Shown here piece by piece: positions 53,622 through 61,699 of a stretch of 64,000 bases of DNA. Both the position numbers and the translations under genes were made by a program. The notes beneath the pieces were generated by a model. The model had not been told where the DNA came from, ran no database searches, and saw only the letters and a list, made by a program, of their open reading frames with translations. Source of the stretch: Firmicutes bacterium CAG:460. Its GTDB lineage: Bacteria; Bacillota_I; Bacilli_A; RF39; UBA660. Each line of letters starts with the position of its first letter. Within the stretch, counting starts at the first letter, position 1. The DNA lies in assembly GCA_000437355.1 (NCBI GenBank), contig FR899764.1:1-64000 (forward strand), written 5' to 3'.

Positions 53622-54510
53622 TTTTACCTCCGACATAATGAATAAATATTTCATTTAATGGAGCATCTGCTACAACATATTTAGAAATATTTGCATTTTT
53701 TATACAATCAAATACTTTTGGAGCAACATCAACATTTTCAATATGAACAACTATTTCATTGGCTTTTTTGTCAATACTTGTTACACCTTTTATTTTAGAA
53801 ATATCACTTACTTTGATGTTTTCTCCTTTTATTAAAACATTTTTCTTGGCATAATTTTCTTTTATTTCATCAAGGCTACCATTTAAAATAGCTTTACCAT
53901 GTACTAAAATAATTAATTGTTCACAGAAGTCTTCAATATATTCCATTTGGTGTGATGAAAATATGATTGAGCATCCTTTTTGTTGTAATTCTTTGACAGC
54001 ACTTTTTAATAAACCAACATTTATTGGATCAAGTCCAGTGAATGGTTCATCAAGTATAAGTAGTTTTGGTTCATTTATAACTGCAGATATAAACTGAATT
54101 TTTTGTTGATTTCCTTTTGATAGTTCTTTTATTTTTTTAAATTTATAATCTGTTATTTCAAATTTTTCTAACCAATAATCTAATTTTTTATCAATGTCTT
54201 TTTCATCCATGCCTTTTAAAACACCATAGTATTCAATCATTTCTTTAACAGTTAGTTTCGTAAGTAAGCTTCGTTCTTCAGTAACAAAACCTATCTTATC
54301 AGTTTCTTTGTAATCAATTTTTTTCCCATTTAAAGTAATTTTACCTTTATCTGGTTCAAGTAATCCCATAATCATTCTAAATGTTGTGGTTTTACCTGCA
54401 CCATTTTCACCGAGTAGACCAAAGATTTCTCCATCTTTAACAGTAAAAGATAAGTCATCAACCGCTACAAGGCTTCCATATGTTTTTCTAACATTTTCTA
54501 ACTTTAACAT
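53614..54510 (-). CDS. ABC transporter ATP-binding protein (NatA-like)
   Basis: A 298-residue ATPase. Walker A LLGENGAGKTTTFR, signature LSKGNQQKIQF, Walker B LLILDEPFTGLDP and FSSHQMEYIED. The C-terminal extension (DUF4162-type, PLNEIFIHYVGG at the end) is typical of NatA/YhaQ-like ATPases. Start ATG 54510 has GAGGT upstream. It pairs with the downstream permease. Confidence 0.92.
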   Translation of the reverse strand: MLKLENVRKTYGSLVAVDDLSFTVKDGEIFGLLGENGAGKTTTFRMIMGLLEPDKGKITLNGKKIDYKETDKIGFVTEERSLLTKLTVKEMIEYYGVLKGMDEKDIDKKLDYWLEKFEITDYKFKKIKELSKGNQQKIQFISAVINEPKLLILDEPFTGLDPINVGLLKSAVKELQQKGCSIIFSSHQMEYIEDFCEQLIILVHGKAILNGSLDEIKENYAKKNVLIKGENIKVSDISKIKGVTSIDKKANEIVVHIENVDVAPKVFDCIKNANISKYVVADAPLNEIFIHYVGGKNE

Positions 54511-54553
54511 ATTAACCTCATTTCTTAACAACATTATAATACAAAATGTCCGG

Positions 54554-54577
54554 AAAAAAAAGAGGTTTCCCTCTTTT
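54554..54577 (-). terminator. Terminator of the YjcZ-like genes
   Basis: AAAAGAGG and CCTCTTTT form an 8-base stem with a 4-base loop, followed on minus by TTTT. It overlaps the end of the 40-residue peptide gene. Confidence 0.8.
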
Positions 54578-54698
54578 AATAGAATGCTCCACCCCAGATT
54601 ATAGCAAGTAAGATAAATAGTATTAAAACTATAAATGCATAGCTAGCTGTAAAATTGTTTCCTCCGGTATTGTCGCAATCTTTTTTACAACAACTCAT
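54576..54698 (-). CDS. YjcZ-like small membrane peptide (40 aa)
   Basis: A 40-codon gene with AAGGAGG before ATG 54698. The product has a Cys-rich start (MSCCKKDCDN), then FTASYAFIVLILFILLAIIWGG and AFY, matching the short YjcZ family of sporulation-linked peptides (known from Bacillus; function unclear). It follows the 28-residue relative by 28 bases. Confidence 0.75.
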   Translation of the reverse strand: MSCCKKDCDNTGGNNFTASYAFIVLILFILLAIIWGGAFY

Positions 54699-54726
54699 TG
54701 TTTAACCTCCTTATATATTTAAAAAT

Positions 54727-54813
54727 TTAAATGAAAGCCCCTACTATGATGATTAAAAGAATGAATAGTACTAAAATTATAGCAGCTCCAAGGCCATTTC
54801 CACAGTGACTCAT
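54727..54813 (-). CDS. YjcZ-like small membrane peptide (28 aa)
   Basis: A 28-codon gene from ATG 54813 with AAAGGAGG at about 9 bases. The product is MSHCGNGLGAA followed by a single helix (IILVLFILLIIIVG). It is a shorter version of its neighbour, so the two probably arose by duplication, and both end at one terminator. Confidence 0.7.
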   Translation of the reverse strand: MSHCGNGLGAAIILVLFILLIIIVGAFI

Positions 54814-54898
54814 AAAACTTTCCTCCTTTATTTTGTCTTTTCACTAGTATTTTATGGTATATTTTTTATTGTGTGAGGGCAAAAAATACTTAAAATCG

Positions 54899-54927
54899 TT
54901 GTAAATTAAGAAAATAATTGTTATAAT
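54899..54927 (+). promoter_or_regulatory. Promoter of the PrsA-like gene
   Basis: TTGTAA (54899-54904) and TATAAT (54922-54927) are separated by exactly 17 bases, with AGAGGAGAG and the ATG 15-20 bases downstream. It looks like a standard sigma-A promoter. Confidence 0.75.
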
Positions 54928-54948
54928 ACCTAAAGAGGAGAGATAAAA

Positions 54949-55989
54949 ATGAAGAAAAAAATATTTGCGTTATGTGCAATAATGTTACTTGCTAGTGGTT
55001 GTGGCAAAGTACCAAAGTTAGACAATGGAAAGGAAGCTATCGTAAGTTTTAAAAATGGTGATAAAATTAGTGTAGATGATTTTTATAGTAAATTAAAAGA
55101 TGAAATGGGACTTAATACCTTAATTACTATGATTGATACATATATTTGTGAAACTGAATTTAAAGATTATAAAGATACAGCAACTAAAAATGCCCAAGCT
55201 TATATTGATGCATTTATTGAACAATATGGTGGAAAAGATAAGTTGTTAGCAGCTTTACAAAAACAAACTAGTTATCAAACTATTGAAGCTTATCAAAATT
55301 ATTTATATTTAGCTAATTTACAAAGTCATGCTATTGAAGAATATGCTAAAACAAAAATTACTGATAAAGAAATTGAAGCATATTACAAAGATGAAGCTAT
55401 TGGAGATATGGAAATTAATCATATTTTAATTACTTCTGATGTTAAAGATGGGGCAACAACTGATGAAAAGAAAAAAGCTGAAGAAGCAGCTAAGAAAACT
55501 GTTAATGAAATAATTGAAAAATTAAATACTGCTAAGAAAAATAAAGAAGATATTACTGAAGCATTTACTAAACTTGCTAAAGAATATTCTAAAGATGATG
55601 CCACTAAAGATAAAGGTGGTGCTCTAGGTAAAGTTAACTTTGGTGACTTAGATAGTAAATATGATGAATTGTTAAATGCTGCTAAAAAACTTAAAGATGG
55701 TGAATATTCAACTAGTGTTATAACTACTGAACTTGGATATCATGTTATTCTAAAAGTTAAATCTTATGAAAAAGATACTTTAGAAAATTTAAAAGATAAA
55801 ATTGTTGAAACTTTAGCAGAAAAATATATTTCTAAAAATCAAAATAGTGTTGGACTTAATGCATTACAACATTATCGTAAAGAATATGGTATGGAAATTC
55901 AAGATGATGAAATTAAGAAACAATATTCAAATTATCTTCAAAATGCCTTAGCATCTATTGCAAGTGCAAATAGTTCAACAACAAAATAA
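54949..55989 (+). CDS. PrsA-like foldase lipoprotein (PpiC-type peptidyl-prolyl isomerase)
   Basis: A 346-residue lipoprotein. The signal has lipobox LLASGC near residue 18. The N-terminal region resembles SurA/PrsA chaperone domains; a parvulin domain spans about residues 160-275 (INHILITSD, KLAKEYSKDDATKDKGGALGK, LKDGEYS, TTELGYHVILK). It helps fold exported proteins at the outer membrane face. A good promoter and a terminator make it a single-gene unit. Confidence 0.92.
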   Translation: MKKKIFALCAIMLLASGCGKVPKLDNGKEAIVSFKNGDKISVDDFYSKLKDEMGLNTLITMIDTYICETEFKDYKDTATKNAQAYIDAFIEQYGGKDKLLAALQKQTSYQTIEAYQNYLYLANLQSHAIEEYAKTKITDKEIEAYYKDEAIGDMEINHILITSDVKDGATTDEKKKAEEAAKKTVNEIIEKLNTAKKNKEDITEAFTKLAKEYSKDDATKDKGGALGKVNFGDLDSKYDELLNAAKKLKDGEYSTSVITTELGYHVILKVKSYEKDTLENLKDKIVETLAEKYISKNQNSVGLNALQHYRKEYGMEIQDDEIKKQYSNYLQNALASIASANSSTTK

Positions 55990-56011
55990 AAAGCACACGA
56001 AGTGCTTTTTT
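55988..56011. terminator. Bidirectional terminator, PrsA-like / CotZ-like genes
   Basis: AAAAAGCAC and GTGCTTTTT make a 9-base stem with a 5-base loop; T-runs follow on plus and A-runs precede, so it may also serve the convergent coat gene. Confidence 0.8.
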
Positions 56012-56023
56012 AGTTTTCTTTAA

Positions 56024-56464
56024 TTAGCAAAGACAATCAACATATGTGTCTGATAGACATCTAATACAACATAAGCAATCGCAATCCATTGTAAAGAATA
56101 CATTTGTAGCAACATATGGATAAACACTAGTTTCATCAGTGTTGTCAGCAAGAACTCTAAATGTACAGCAGTTTCCTTCAATCTTTTCTACTCTAAATAC
56201 ATTAGAACATGTAGCTGAAGAACCTGTACAAGTAGCTGTTGAATCTTTAGTGATTGGCATGCTCCATGGAGTACCATTTCCACCACAAGTATAAAGCATT
56301 ACTGGTCTAGTATTACATATTAAGCAATTAGTACCGCCACCTAAAACTGGTCTATCGCAAGTTTGTAAGCAATTATCTGGACATGCATTTTCTTGTAACA
56401 CTAAAATGACACATAGTATTTCATTTATGCAGTTTCCTTCTGATGATTTACTTTCTCTATTCAT
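56024..56464 (-). CDS. CotY/CotZ-like spore coat protein
   Basis: A 146-residue Cys-rich protein (about 19 Cys). The layout follows CotZ: GNCINEILCVILVLQENAC near the start, a PxxLYTCGGNGTPWS segment, VFRVEKIEGNCCTFRVLA and a Cys-rich end. CotY and CotZ form the disulphide-linked outer coat or crust lattice of Bacillus spores. Its presence suggests that this lineage forms a spore coat. GGGTGAAAG precedes the ATG. Confidence 0.8.
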   Translation of the reverse strand: MNRESKSSEGNCINEILCVILVLQENACPDNCLQTCDRPVLGGGTNCLICNTRPVMLYTCGGNGTPWSMPITKDSTATCTGSSATCSNVFRVEKIEGNCCTFRVLADNTDETSVYPYVATNVFFTMDCDCLCCIRCLSDTYVDCLC

Positions 56465-56580
56465 AAACTTTCACCCTTTCATGTACTTTCATTATTAATT
56501 TATGAAAATATTTCAAATTAGTGTATGCTTTTTACTTTTACTTTTTTAAAAAATATAGTATAATTAGTTAGGTGATTATT

Positions 56581-56898
56581 TTGAAAACATGGATTGAATA
56601 TATTATTATTGCAGTTATCTTAATTATAATATCATTAGTAATTGTAAAATTATCTAAAAGAGATTTTAAAGCTGAAGCTAATAAACTTATAACTTATTTA
56701 GGTGGTAAAGATAATATTATTAATGCTGAATGTAATATGTCAAGACTTAAAGTTATCTTAAAAGATGTTAGTTTAGCTAATAAAGATGGAATTCAAAAAC
56801 TTGGTGCTAAAGGAATTGTAGAAATTGATAACCAATTAAAAATTATATTTGATAAAAATGCTAAACAATTAAAAAAGTATATCGAAGAAATTCTCTAA
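56581..56898 (+). CDS. Membrane-anchored PTS EIIB-like domain protein
   Basis: A 105-residue protein: one helix (about 6-24) and a domain with the fold signature of glucose-type EIIB (LITYLGGKDNIINAECNMSRL, LKDVSLANKDGIQKLGAKGIVEI, QLKIIFDKNA). In true EIIB the phospho-Cys is three residues before Arg of the CxTRL motif; here that place is Asn and a Cys is one residue earlier, so normal phosphotransfer is doubtful. I use TTG 56581 with AGGTGA at 5 bases; a GTG at 56572 overlaps that site. Confidence 0.75.
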   Translation: MKTWIEYIIIAVILIIISLVIVKLSKRDFKAEANKLITYLGGKDNIINAECNMSRLKVILKDVSLANKDGIQKLGAKGIVEIDNQLKIIFDKNAKQLKKYIEEIL

Positions 56899-56913
56899 GA
56901 TATACTTTTTTTT
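56871..56913 (+). terminator. Terminator of the EIIB-like gene
   Basis: AAGTATATC and GATATACTT pair around the stop codon region and are followed by a run of T ending at 56913. Confidence 0.7.
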
Positions 56914-57202
56914 AAAGCTTTTCAATATCAAGAATATCAGTGATTTTAATTAATTTATTATCAATTGTTAGTAAATTAATATTTGTTTTACCTACGATTT
57001 CTTCTTCATGAATACCATCATCCATAGTAATTCTTACCCTACTTTTATAAACATGATTTAGTGAACCAAATATTTCATTAATCTTTTTATTTATATCTTT
57101 AGGATTATAACTTTTTACAGCTCTATCACTACGATATAAATCTTGATAATTATTTAATTTTTTGTTTATGGGACTTGCAAACACATTAGGTAATTTGTTC
57201 AT
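56912..57202 (-). CDS. Small conserved-looking protein, unknown
   Basis: A 96-residue protein from ATG 57202, where AGGTGTG is close upstream. Its second half looks like a small beta-rich domain (YKSRVRITMDDGIHEEEIVG, INLLTIDNKLIKITDILDI), which could be an Sm/YqfC-like barrel or a ligand-binding fold, but I cannot assign it. It is between an EIIB-like and a rodA-like gene. Confidence 0.6.
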   Translation of the reverse strand: MNKLPNVFASPINKKLNNYQDLYRSDRAVKSYNPKDINKKINEIFGSLNHVYKSRVRITMDDGIHEEEIVGKTNINLLTIDNKLIKITDILDIEKL

Positions 57203-57259
57203 TTTCACACCTCTAGTATATTTTATGATAAATAGGAAAAAAATACACATACTATTTTT

Positions 57260-58363
57260 ATGAAGAAGATTTTAGATAATAAATTACTTTTCTTTATTCC
57301 GTTACTAATAATTATGATTATTAGTTTTTTAGATATGTATAATGCTAAATATTTAAGTAGTTTATATAATAATAATTTAGTAAAACAAATAATTTGGTAT
57401 TTTTTAGGTTTTATAATATTTATTTTATTTAAAAGAATTAATAATAAAACAATATTTAAATATGCAAATGTTTTATATATTTTTTCTTTACTATTACTTT
57501 TATATGTTTTACTTTTTGGTAAGGTTATTAATGGTGCAAGAGCTTGGATTAATATTAAAGGATTTTCTTTTCAACCAAGTGAACTTGCTAAATTAAGTCT
57601 TGCTATAATGCTTAGTAAAATAGCTGTTTCTTTTAATAATACCGGAGTAAAATCAGAAACAATATTTATATTAAAAGTTATTTTGGTAACACTAATACCT
57701 TCAATTTTAGTTTTTCTAGAACCTGATAGCGGAGCCATTATATTTTTTCTTATTGAAGCTTTTATGATTATTCTTTTTAGTAAAGTTCATAAATTTTGGT
57801 TTGTTATTTTATTTTCTTTATTAGGTATTGGTATTGGTGCTTTTATAACTCTTTATTTATTTAATAAAGATATATTAATTAGTTTAATTGGTACTAGTTT
57901 CTTTTATAGAGTTGAAAGACTTATCACTTTTAAAACTATGAGTAGTTATCAACTTGAAAATGCTTTGATTGCCATGGGGTCTTCATCATTATTTGGAACT
58001 GGCTTGGGTAATGTTTCAATTTATATTCCAGAAGCTCCGACAGATTTTGTATTTGCATTTACTATAAGTAATTTTGGTTACTTTACAGGATTTTTAATTC
58101 TTATATGTTATCTTTTTATGGATATATTTTTAATTAATAAAATTTGTCATATGAAAAAAAATACTATAAAATATATCTTAATATCTTTTACAAGTATTTT
58201 TATATTTGGACAAATAATTAATATAGGAATGAACCTTGGCCTTGTTCCTATTATTGGTATTCCACTACCTTTTTTAAGTTATGGCGGTTCAACTTTAATT
58301 ATTTATTTTCTTTTCTTAAGCATAGTTTTTGCAAATGAAAAACCATATCGAAGTATGGTTTAA
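57260..58363 (+). CDS. FtsW/RodA/SpoVE family peptidoglycan polymerase
   Basis: A 367-residue SEDS protein with ten membrane helices. Key regions: NGARAWINIKGFSFQPSELAKLSLAI, FLEPDSGA (the catalytic Asp region), YQLENALIAMGSSSLFGTGLG, PEAPTDFVFAFT and GIPLPFLSYGGST. It polymerises lipid II together with a class B PBP. Whether it serves elongation, division or the spore cortex is open. The upstream ribosome site is weak. It overlaps the convergent coat-type gene by 4 bases. Confidence 0.88.
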   Translation: MKKILDNKLLFFIPLLIIMIISFLDMYNAKYLSSLYNNNLVKQIIWYFLGFIIFILFKRINNKTIFKYANVLYIFSLLLLLYVLLFGKVINGARAWINIKGFSFQPSELAKLSLAIMLSKIAVSFNNTGVKSETIFILKVILVTLIPSILVFLEPDSGAIIFFLIEAFMIILFSKVHKFWFVILFSLLGIGIGAFITLYLFNKDILISLIGTSFFYRVERLITFKTMSSYQLENALIAMGSSSLFGTGLGNVSIYIPEAPTDFVFAFTISNFGYFTGFLILICYLFMDIFLINKICHMKKNTIKYILISFTSIFIFGQIINIGMNLGLVPIIGIPLPFLSYGGSTLIIYFLFLSIVFANEKPYRSMV

Positions 58364-58575
58364 TAATAATATACTCTAGGGATTGGTTGATAGTAACTAT
58401 ATGAACTATTGTAATATGGAACTCCAGGTGTATATGGCATATTTCCTCCTTGTGGAGCCACATTATAAATTGGTCTTGGTCTACTTAAACCAACTGCTGC
58501 TCCCCCTGCTAAACCTCCTAGCAAAAATGGCACAACAAATCCTCGGTTTGTATTTTGGTAATAATTTGGATACAT
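58360..58575 (-). CDS. Tyr/Pro/Gly-rich small protein, coat-like
   Basis: A 71-residue protein: MYPNYYQNTNRGF start, a Gly/Ala/Leu-rich middle (FLLGGLAGGAAVG) and a Tyr-rich end (PYYNSSYSYYQP, VYYY). The composition is like small Bacillus coat or crust proteins, but no family is certain. AGGAGAG precedes the ATG. Close to CotZ-like and YjcZ-like genes. Confidence 0.6.
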   Translation of the reverse strand: MYPNYYQNTNRGFVVPFLLGGLAGGAAVGLSRPRPIYNVAPQGGNMPYTPGVPYYNSSYSYYQPIPRVYYY

Positions 58576-58620
58576 AACTCTCTCCTCTCATAATTAATTT
58601 ATGAAAGTTAAACTTTTTAA

Positions 58621-58875
58621 CTAATTACTTTTACCCAAAATAATTTTTTTACCCTTTCTTACTAAATTTAAATTTGTTTTAGTATTTATACTTTTTATAG
58701 CACTATCAACTAAATCCATGTATTCTTGATCTGTAAAAATATTTACATCTTCTATTTTTATAATGTCCATAGTTTTATTATCTAATATTAAAAATTCATA
58801 AACCAACTCTAGAGCAATCTTTTCTTGCATTTGTTTTTTTGCAAGTGTATGGCTTAAATCTAAGTATTCTTTCAT
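58621..58875 (-). CDS. Small unknown protein
   Basis: An 84-residue protein, helical at the start (EYLDLSHTLAKKQMQEKIAL) and ending KKIILGKSN. No domain recognised. It is divergent from the double-HTH regulator, with two TATTTGTCT repeats between them, so it may be a target of that regulator. Confidence 0.55.
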   Translation of the reverse strand: MKEYLDLSHTLAKKQMQEKIALELVYEFLILDNKTMDIIKIEDVNIFTDQEYMDLVDSAIKSINTKTNLNLVRKGKKIILGKSN

Positions 58876-58917
58876 CTAATCACACTCTTTCTATTTAAAT
58901 TATACCAAATATTTTCG

Positions 58918-58948
58918 TATTTGTCTGTAAAAATATGCATATTTGTCT
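58918..58948. repeat. Direct repeats TATTTGTCT between divergent genes
   Basis: TATTTGTCT is at 58918-58926 and 58940-58948, 22 bases apart (about two helical turns). A third copy is at 59446-59454, past the regulator gene. They could be binding sites for the double-HTH protein. Confidence 0.45.
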
Positions 58949-58983
58949 TTTTAATGGGAAAATTAAACTGGTGAGTGAAATTA

Positions 58984-59433
58984 ATGGAAAACGACAAATT
59001 ATTTGAGTTAAGAGAATATAATAATCTAACTCAAAGGGATATCGGGGAAATTCTCGGTGTTCGTCAACAAACATATGCCGAATGGGAGAAAGGAAAAAAG
59101 ATTATCCCTTTAAAACATTTAGTTACTTTAGCAAAGTACTATAATGTTAGTTTAGATTACTTAACTGGGCTATCCAAAAAGAAAGATATTTTTTATAAAT
59201 TTGTTACTCTAGATAAAAAGGAAATAGGAAAAAGAATTATTTATGTTAGGTCTTTATACAATATTAAACAAAAAGACTTAGCAAATATCCTTAATACTTC
59301 TCCATCCACAATTTGTGCTTACGAAAAAGGTAATACTTTAATTCTTACAGCATTTTTGTATCAAATTGCTAAAGAGTATAAAATATCTATTGATTGGTTA
59401 GTCGGAGCTAGTCCTGTTGTAAAAAGGCACTAG
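58984..59433 (+). CDS. Regulator with two tandem XRE HTH domains
   Basis: A 149-residue protein: HTH 1 at about residues 5-60 (LREYNNLTQRDIGEILGVRQ, QTYAEWEKGKKI, LDYLTGL) and HTH 2 at about 75-140 (VRSLYNIKQKDLANILNTSP, STICAYEKGN, IDWLVGASP). Both follow the YebN/PlcR-like XRE pattern. Two DNA-binding domains in one short chain would fit paired direct-repeat sites such as those upstream. ATG 58984 is preceded by GGTGAG. Confidence 0.85.
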   Translation: MENDKLFELREYNNLTQRDIGEILGVRQQTYAEWEKGKKIIPLKHLVTLAKYYNVSLDYLTGLSKKKDIFYKFVTLDKKEIGKRIIYVRSLYNIKQKDLANILNTSPSTICAYEKGNTLILTAFLYQIAKEYKISIDWLVGASPVVKRH

Positions 59434-59440
59434 CTTTTTT
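59406..59440 (+). terminator. Terminator of the double-HTH gene
   Basis: AGCTAGT and ACTAGCT pair over a 16-base loop and are followed by TTTTT. The TAG stop codon is in the second arm. Confidence 0.65.
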
Positions 59441-59511
59441 CTTTCTATTTGTCTTATTCCTACCTTCCTTAAGTTAATTATAGCAAATTTTTTTAAAAAG
59501 AAAAAGACTTA

Positions 59512-60753
59512 TTACATAAGTCCCATAAAATAATTCTTTTTACCTTTTTTAATTAGTAAAACTTTGCCTTCAATAGCATCTTTTGTTGTAACAACTTTTT
59601 CTAAATCAGTTGATTTCTGATTATTGATACTTATTGCTCCAGTTGTAATCATTTCTCTGGCTTCTCTTTTACTTGAAACAATTTTGTTATCCACTAATAA
59701 GTCTATTAGTAAAGTGTTATCTTTAACATCAAATCTAGGTACATCTTTGATACTTTCAATTATTTCATCTGCTGTTAATTCCCAGATTTTATCAGAGAAT
59801 AATGATTCAGAAATGTGTAAAGCTTTTTTGTATTCTTCTTCTCCATGTAAGAATGTAATTATTTCTTTTGCTAATGCTTTTTGAGCTTTTCTTTCTTCTG
59901 GATGTTCATTTAAGCTTTTTTCTAGTTCTTCTATTTCTTCTTTAGTTAAGAATGTTAATTTTTTTAAGTATTCAATAACTTTATCATCTTCTGCATTAAT
60001 GAAGTATTGGTATAACTCATATGAACTAGTTTTGTTAATATCTAACCATAATGCTTCACCAGATTCACTTTTACCAAATTTAGAACCATCACTTCTAGTT
60101 ACTAGAGGTACTGTAAATCCATAACATTTTACATCTGCACCATGAACTTTCCTTATAAGTTCTAGTCCTGATGTGATATTTCCCCATTGGTCTTGTCCTC
60201 CAACTTGCATTGTTACTCCGTGTTCTTCATATAACTTTAAGAAGTCAATTGATTGAAGTAACATGTATGAAAATTCAGTATACGTAATACCAATATCTAA
60301 TCTCCTTTTTACTGTGTCTTTGGCAAGCATGTAATTAATATTAAAGAATTTACCATAATCTCTAAGATAATCGATTGCTTTCATTTCACATAGCCAATCT
60401 GCATTATTAACAATTTCAATTTTTCCCCCAAGGATAGTACTAATTTGATTTTGAATGCATTTTATATTGTGAGCAACAGCTTCTTTACTAATCATTGGTC
60501 TTTCAACATTTGGTTTAGGGTCTCCGATTAGTCCTGTCCCTCCTCCCGCAATGATTATTGGGGTATGTCCACCTTCCATTAATCTTTTTGATGTAGCAAT
60601 TACAGTACAGTAATGCCCAATATGTAGTGAATCTCCAGTTGGGTCAACACCTATATAAAACTTTAAGCCTCCTTTGTTAATGGCTTCTTCAACATCTGGA
60701 CTAGTTATATCATTTACTAATCCTCTCCATTTTAGTTCTTCAAATAATGTCAT
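59512..60753 (-). CDS. tyrS: Tyrosyl-tRNA synthetase
   Basis: A 413-residue class I synthetase. The HIGH motif is in DPTGDSLHIGHYCTV, the tyrosine pocket in QVGGQDQWGNITSG, and KMSKS is KFGKS within GSKFGKSESGEALW. A C-terminal S4 domain follows (SSKREAREMITTGAISINNQ). ATG 60753 has GGAGGGAG upstream; longer readings extend into the T-box leader. Confidence 0.96.
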   Translation of the reverse strand: MTLFEELKWRGLVNDITSPDVEEAINKGGLKFYIGVDPTGDSLHIGHYCTVIATSKRLMEGGHTPIIIAGGGTGLIGDPKPNVERPMISKEAVAHNIKCIQNQISTILGGKIEIVNNADWLCEMKAIDYLRDYGKFFNINYMLAKDTVKRRLDIGITYTEFSYMLLQSIDFLKLYEEHGVTMQVGGQDQWGNITSGLELIRKVHGADVKCYGFTVPLVTRSDGSKFGKSESGEALWLDINKTSSYELYQYFINAEDDKVIEYLKKLTFLTKEEIEELEKSLNEHPEERKAQKALAKEIITFLHGEEEYKKALHISESLFSDKIWELTADEIIESIKDVPRFDVKDNTLLIDLLVDNKIVSSKREAREMITTGAISINNQKSTDLEKVVTTKDAIEGKVLLIKKGKKNYFMGLM

Positions 60754-60766
60754 AATATCTCCCTCC

Positions 60767-60891
60767 AAAAATAAAAAGAATGATACCCCAAGGAGTGCAA
60801 TTTGCACGGTACCATCCTTTATTTAACTTAATTTATCTTAACGCGATTTAACGGTTCAGCTCCAGAGTCGTAAATTCCTTCATCACTGATT
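60767..60891 (-). ncRNA. T-box riboswitch leader of tyrS
   Basis: The antiterminator is at 60819-60790: AAGGA, a bulge UGGUACC (60814-60808, the T-box element), GUGC, loop AAAUU, GCAC and UCCUU. The competing terminator pairs GGATGGTACC (60817-60808) with GGTATCATTC (60787-60778), 10 pairs with two G-U, followed by TTTTTATTTTT. A UAC triplet (60872-60870) is a natural Tyr specifier candidate. The whole leader is about 125-140 bases, short for a T-box. Uncharged tRNA-Tyr would raise tyrS transcription. Confidence 0.85.
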
Positions 60892-60897
60892 GGGTCA

Positions 60898-60926
60898 ATT
60901 ATAGCACTTTAAAAATTTTAATGCAA
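60898..60926 (-). promoter_or_regulatory. Promoter of tyrS leader
   Basis: On minus TTGCAT (60926-60921), a 17-base spacer and TATAAT (60903-60898), just before the T-box leader. Confidence 0.75.
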
Positions 60927-60928
60927 CC

Positions 60929-61576
60929 CTATTTTATTAAATTTTCTAAATTTTTAGGTAATTTTATTTCAATTTCTATGTTTTTATTAGTAATTGGATG
61001 TAAAAACTCTAATCTATAAGCTTGCAAACATAAAGGCATTCTTTCTTTATTACCATACTTTTTATCTCCCACTATTGGATGCTTAATATTTGCAAGTTGA
61101 ACTCTAATTTGATTTTTTCTACCTGTTTTAATTTCAATATTTAATAAAGTGTATTTTTTATTATATTCCATGACTTCAAAATTTGTTATTGCTAATATTC
61201 CTTTTTTCTTATCTTTAGTTATTATAACATCATGAGTTTTTGTTTCTAACAAATAATTTTCTAAATGATTATTTTCTTTAACTATTCCATTTACTACTGC
61301 ATAGTAATATCTTTTAACTTTTGTCCAATTTGTTTGCAAAATGCTTTTTACTTTTTCATTTTTAGCAAAGATTATTAAACCAGATGTGTCTTTATCTAAT
61401 CTATGAACTATAAATATTTTGTTTTTAGGATTTTGTTTTTTTACATATTCTTTAACTTCATCATATAAATTTTTATCATTTCTATTATCTCTAGATATTG
61501 TTAAAATACCACTGGGTTTGTTAATAATAATTAAATATTTGTCTTCATATATTATATCTAGTTTCTTTTTTTGCAT
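60929..61576 (-). CDS. RluA-family pseudouridine synthase
   Basis: A 215-residue enzyme without the N-terminal S4 domain. LDIIYEDKYLIIINKPSGILT starts the fold; the catalytic Asp is in FIVHRLDKDTSGLIIFAK; GRKNQIRVQLANIKHPIVGDKKYG and LCLQAYRLEFLHP follow. It modifies rRNA or tRNA uridines; the exact target is not readable. AGGTGATT precedes the ATG. Confidence 0.92.
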   Translation of the reverse strand: MQKKKLDIIYEDKYLIIINKPSGILTISRDNRNDKNLYDEVKEYVKKQNPKNKIFIVHRLDKDTSGLIIFAKNEKVKSILQTNWTKVKRYYYAVVNGIVKENNHLENYLLETKTHDVIITKDKKKGILAITNFEVMEYNKKYTLLNIEIKTGRKNQIRVQLANIKHPIVGDKKYGNKERMPLCLQAYRLEFLHPITNKNIEIEIKLPKNLENLIK

Positions 61577-61699
61577 ATAAAATCACCTGCAAAAACATTA
61601 TATCAAATTTATTATGAATATCAAAATAGTTTTAAAAAAGTGTGTTTCAAAGAGTGTTTGACAAAATAAAAAAGCCTGTAAATACAGACTTTAAATTCC

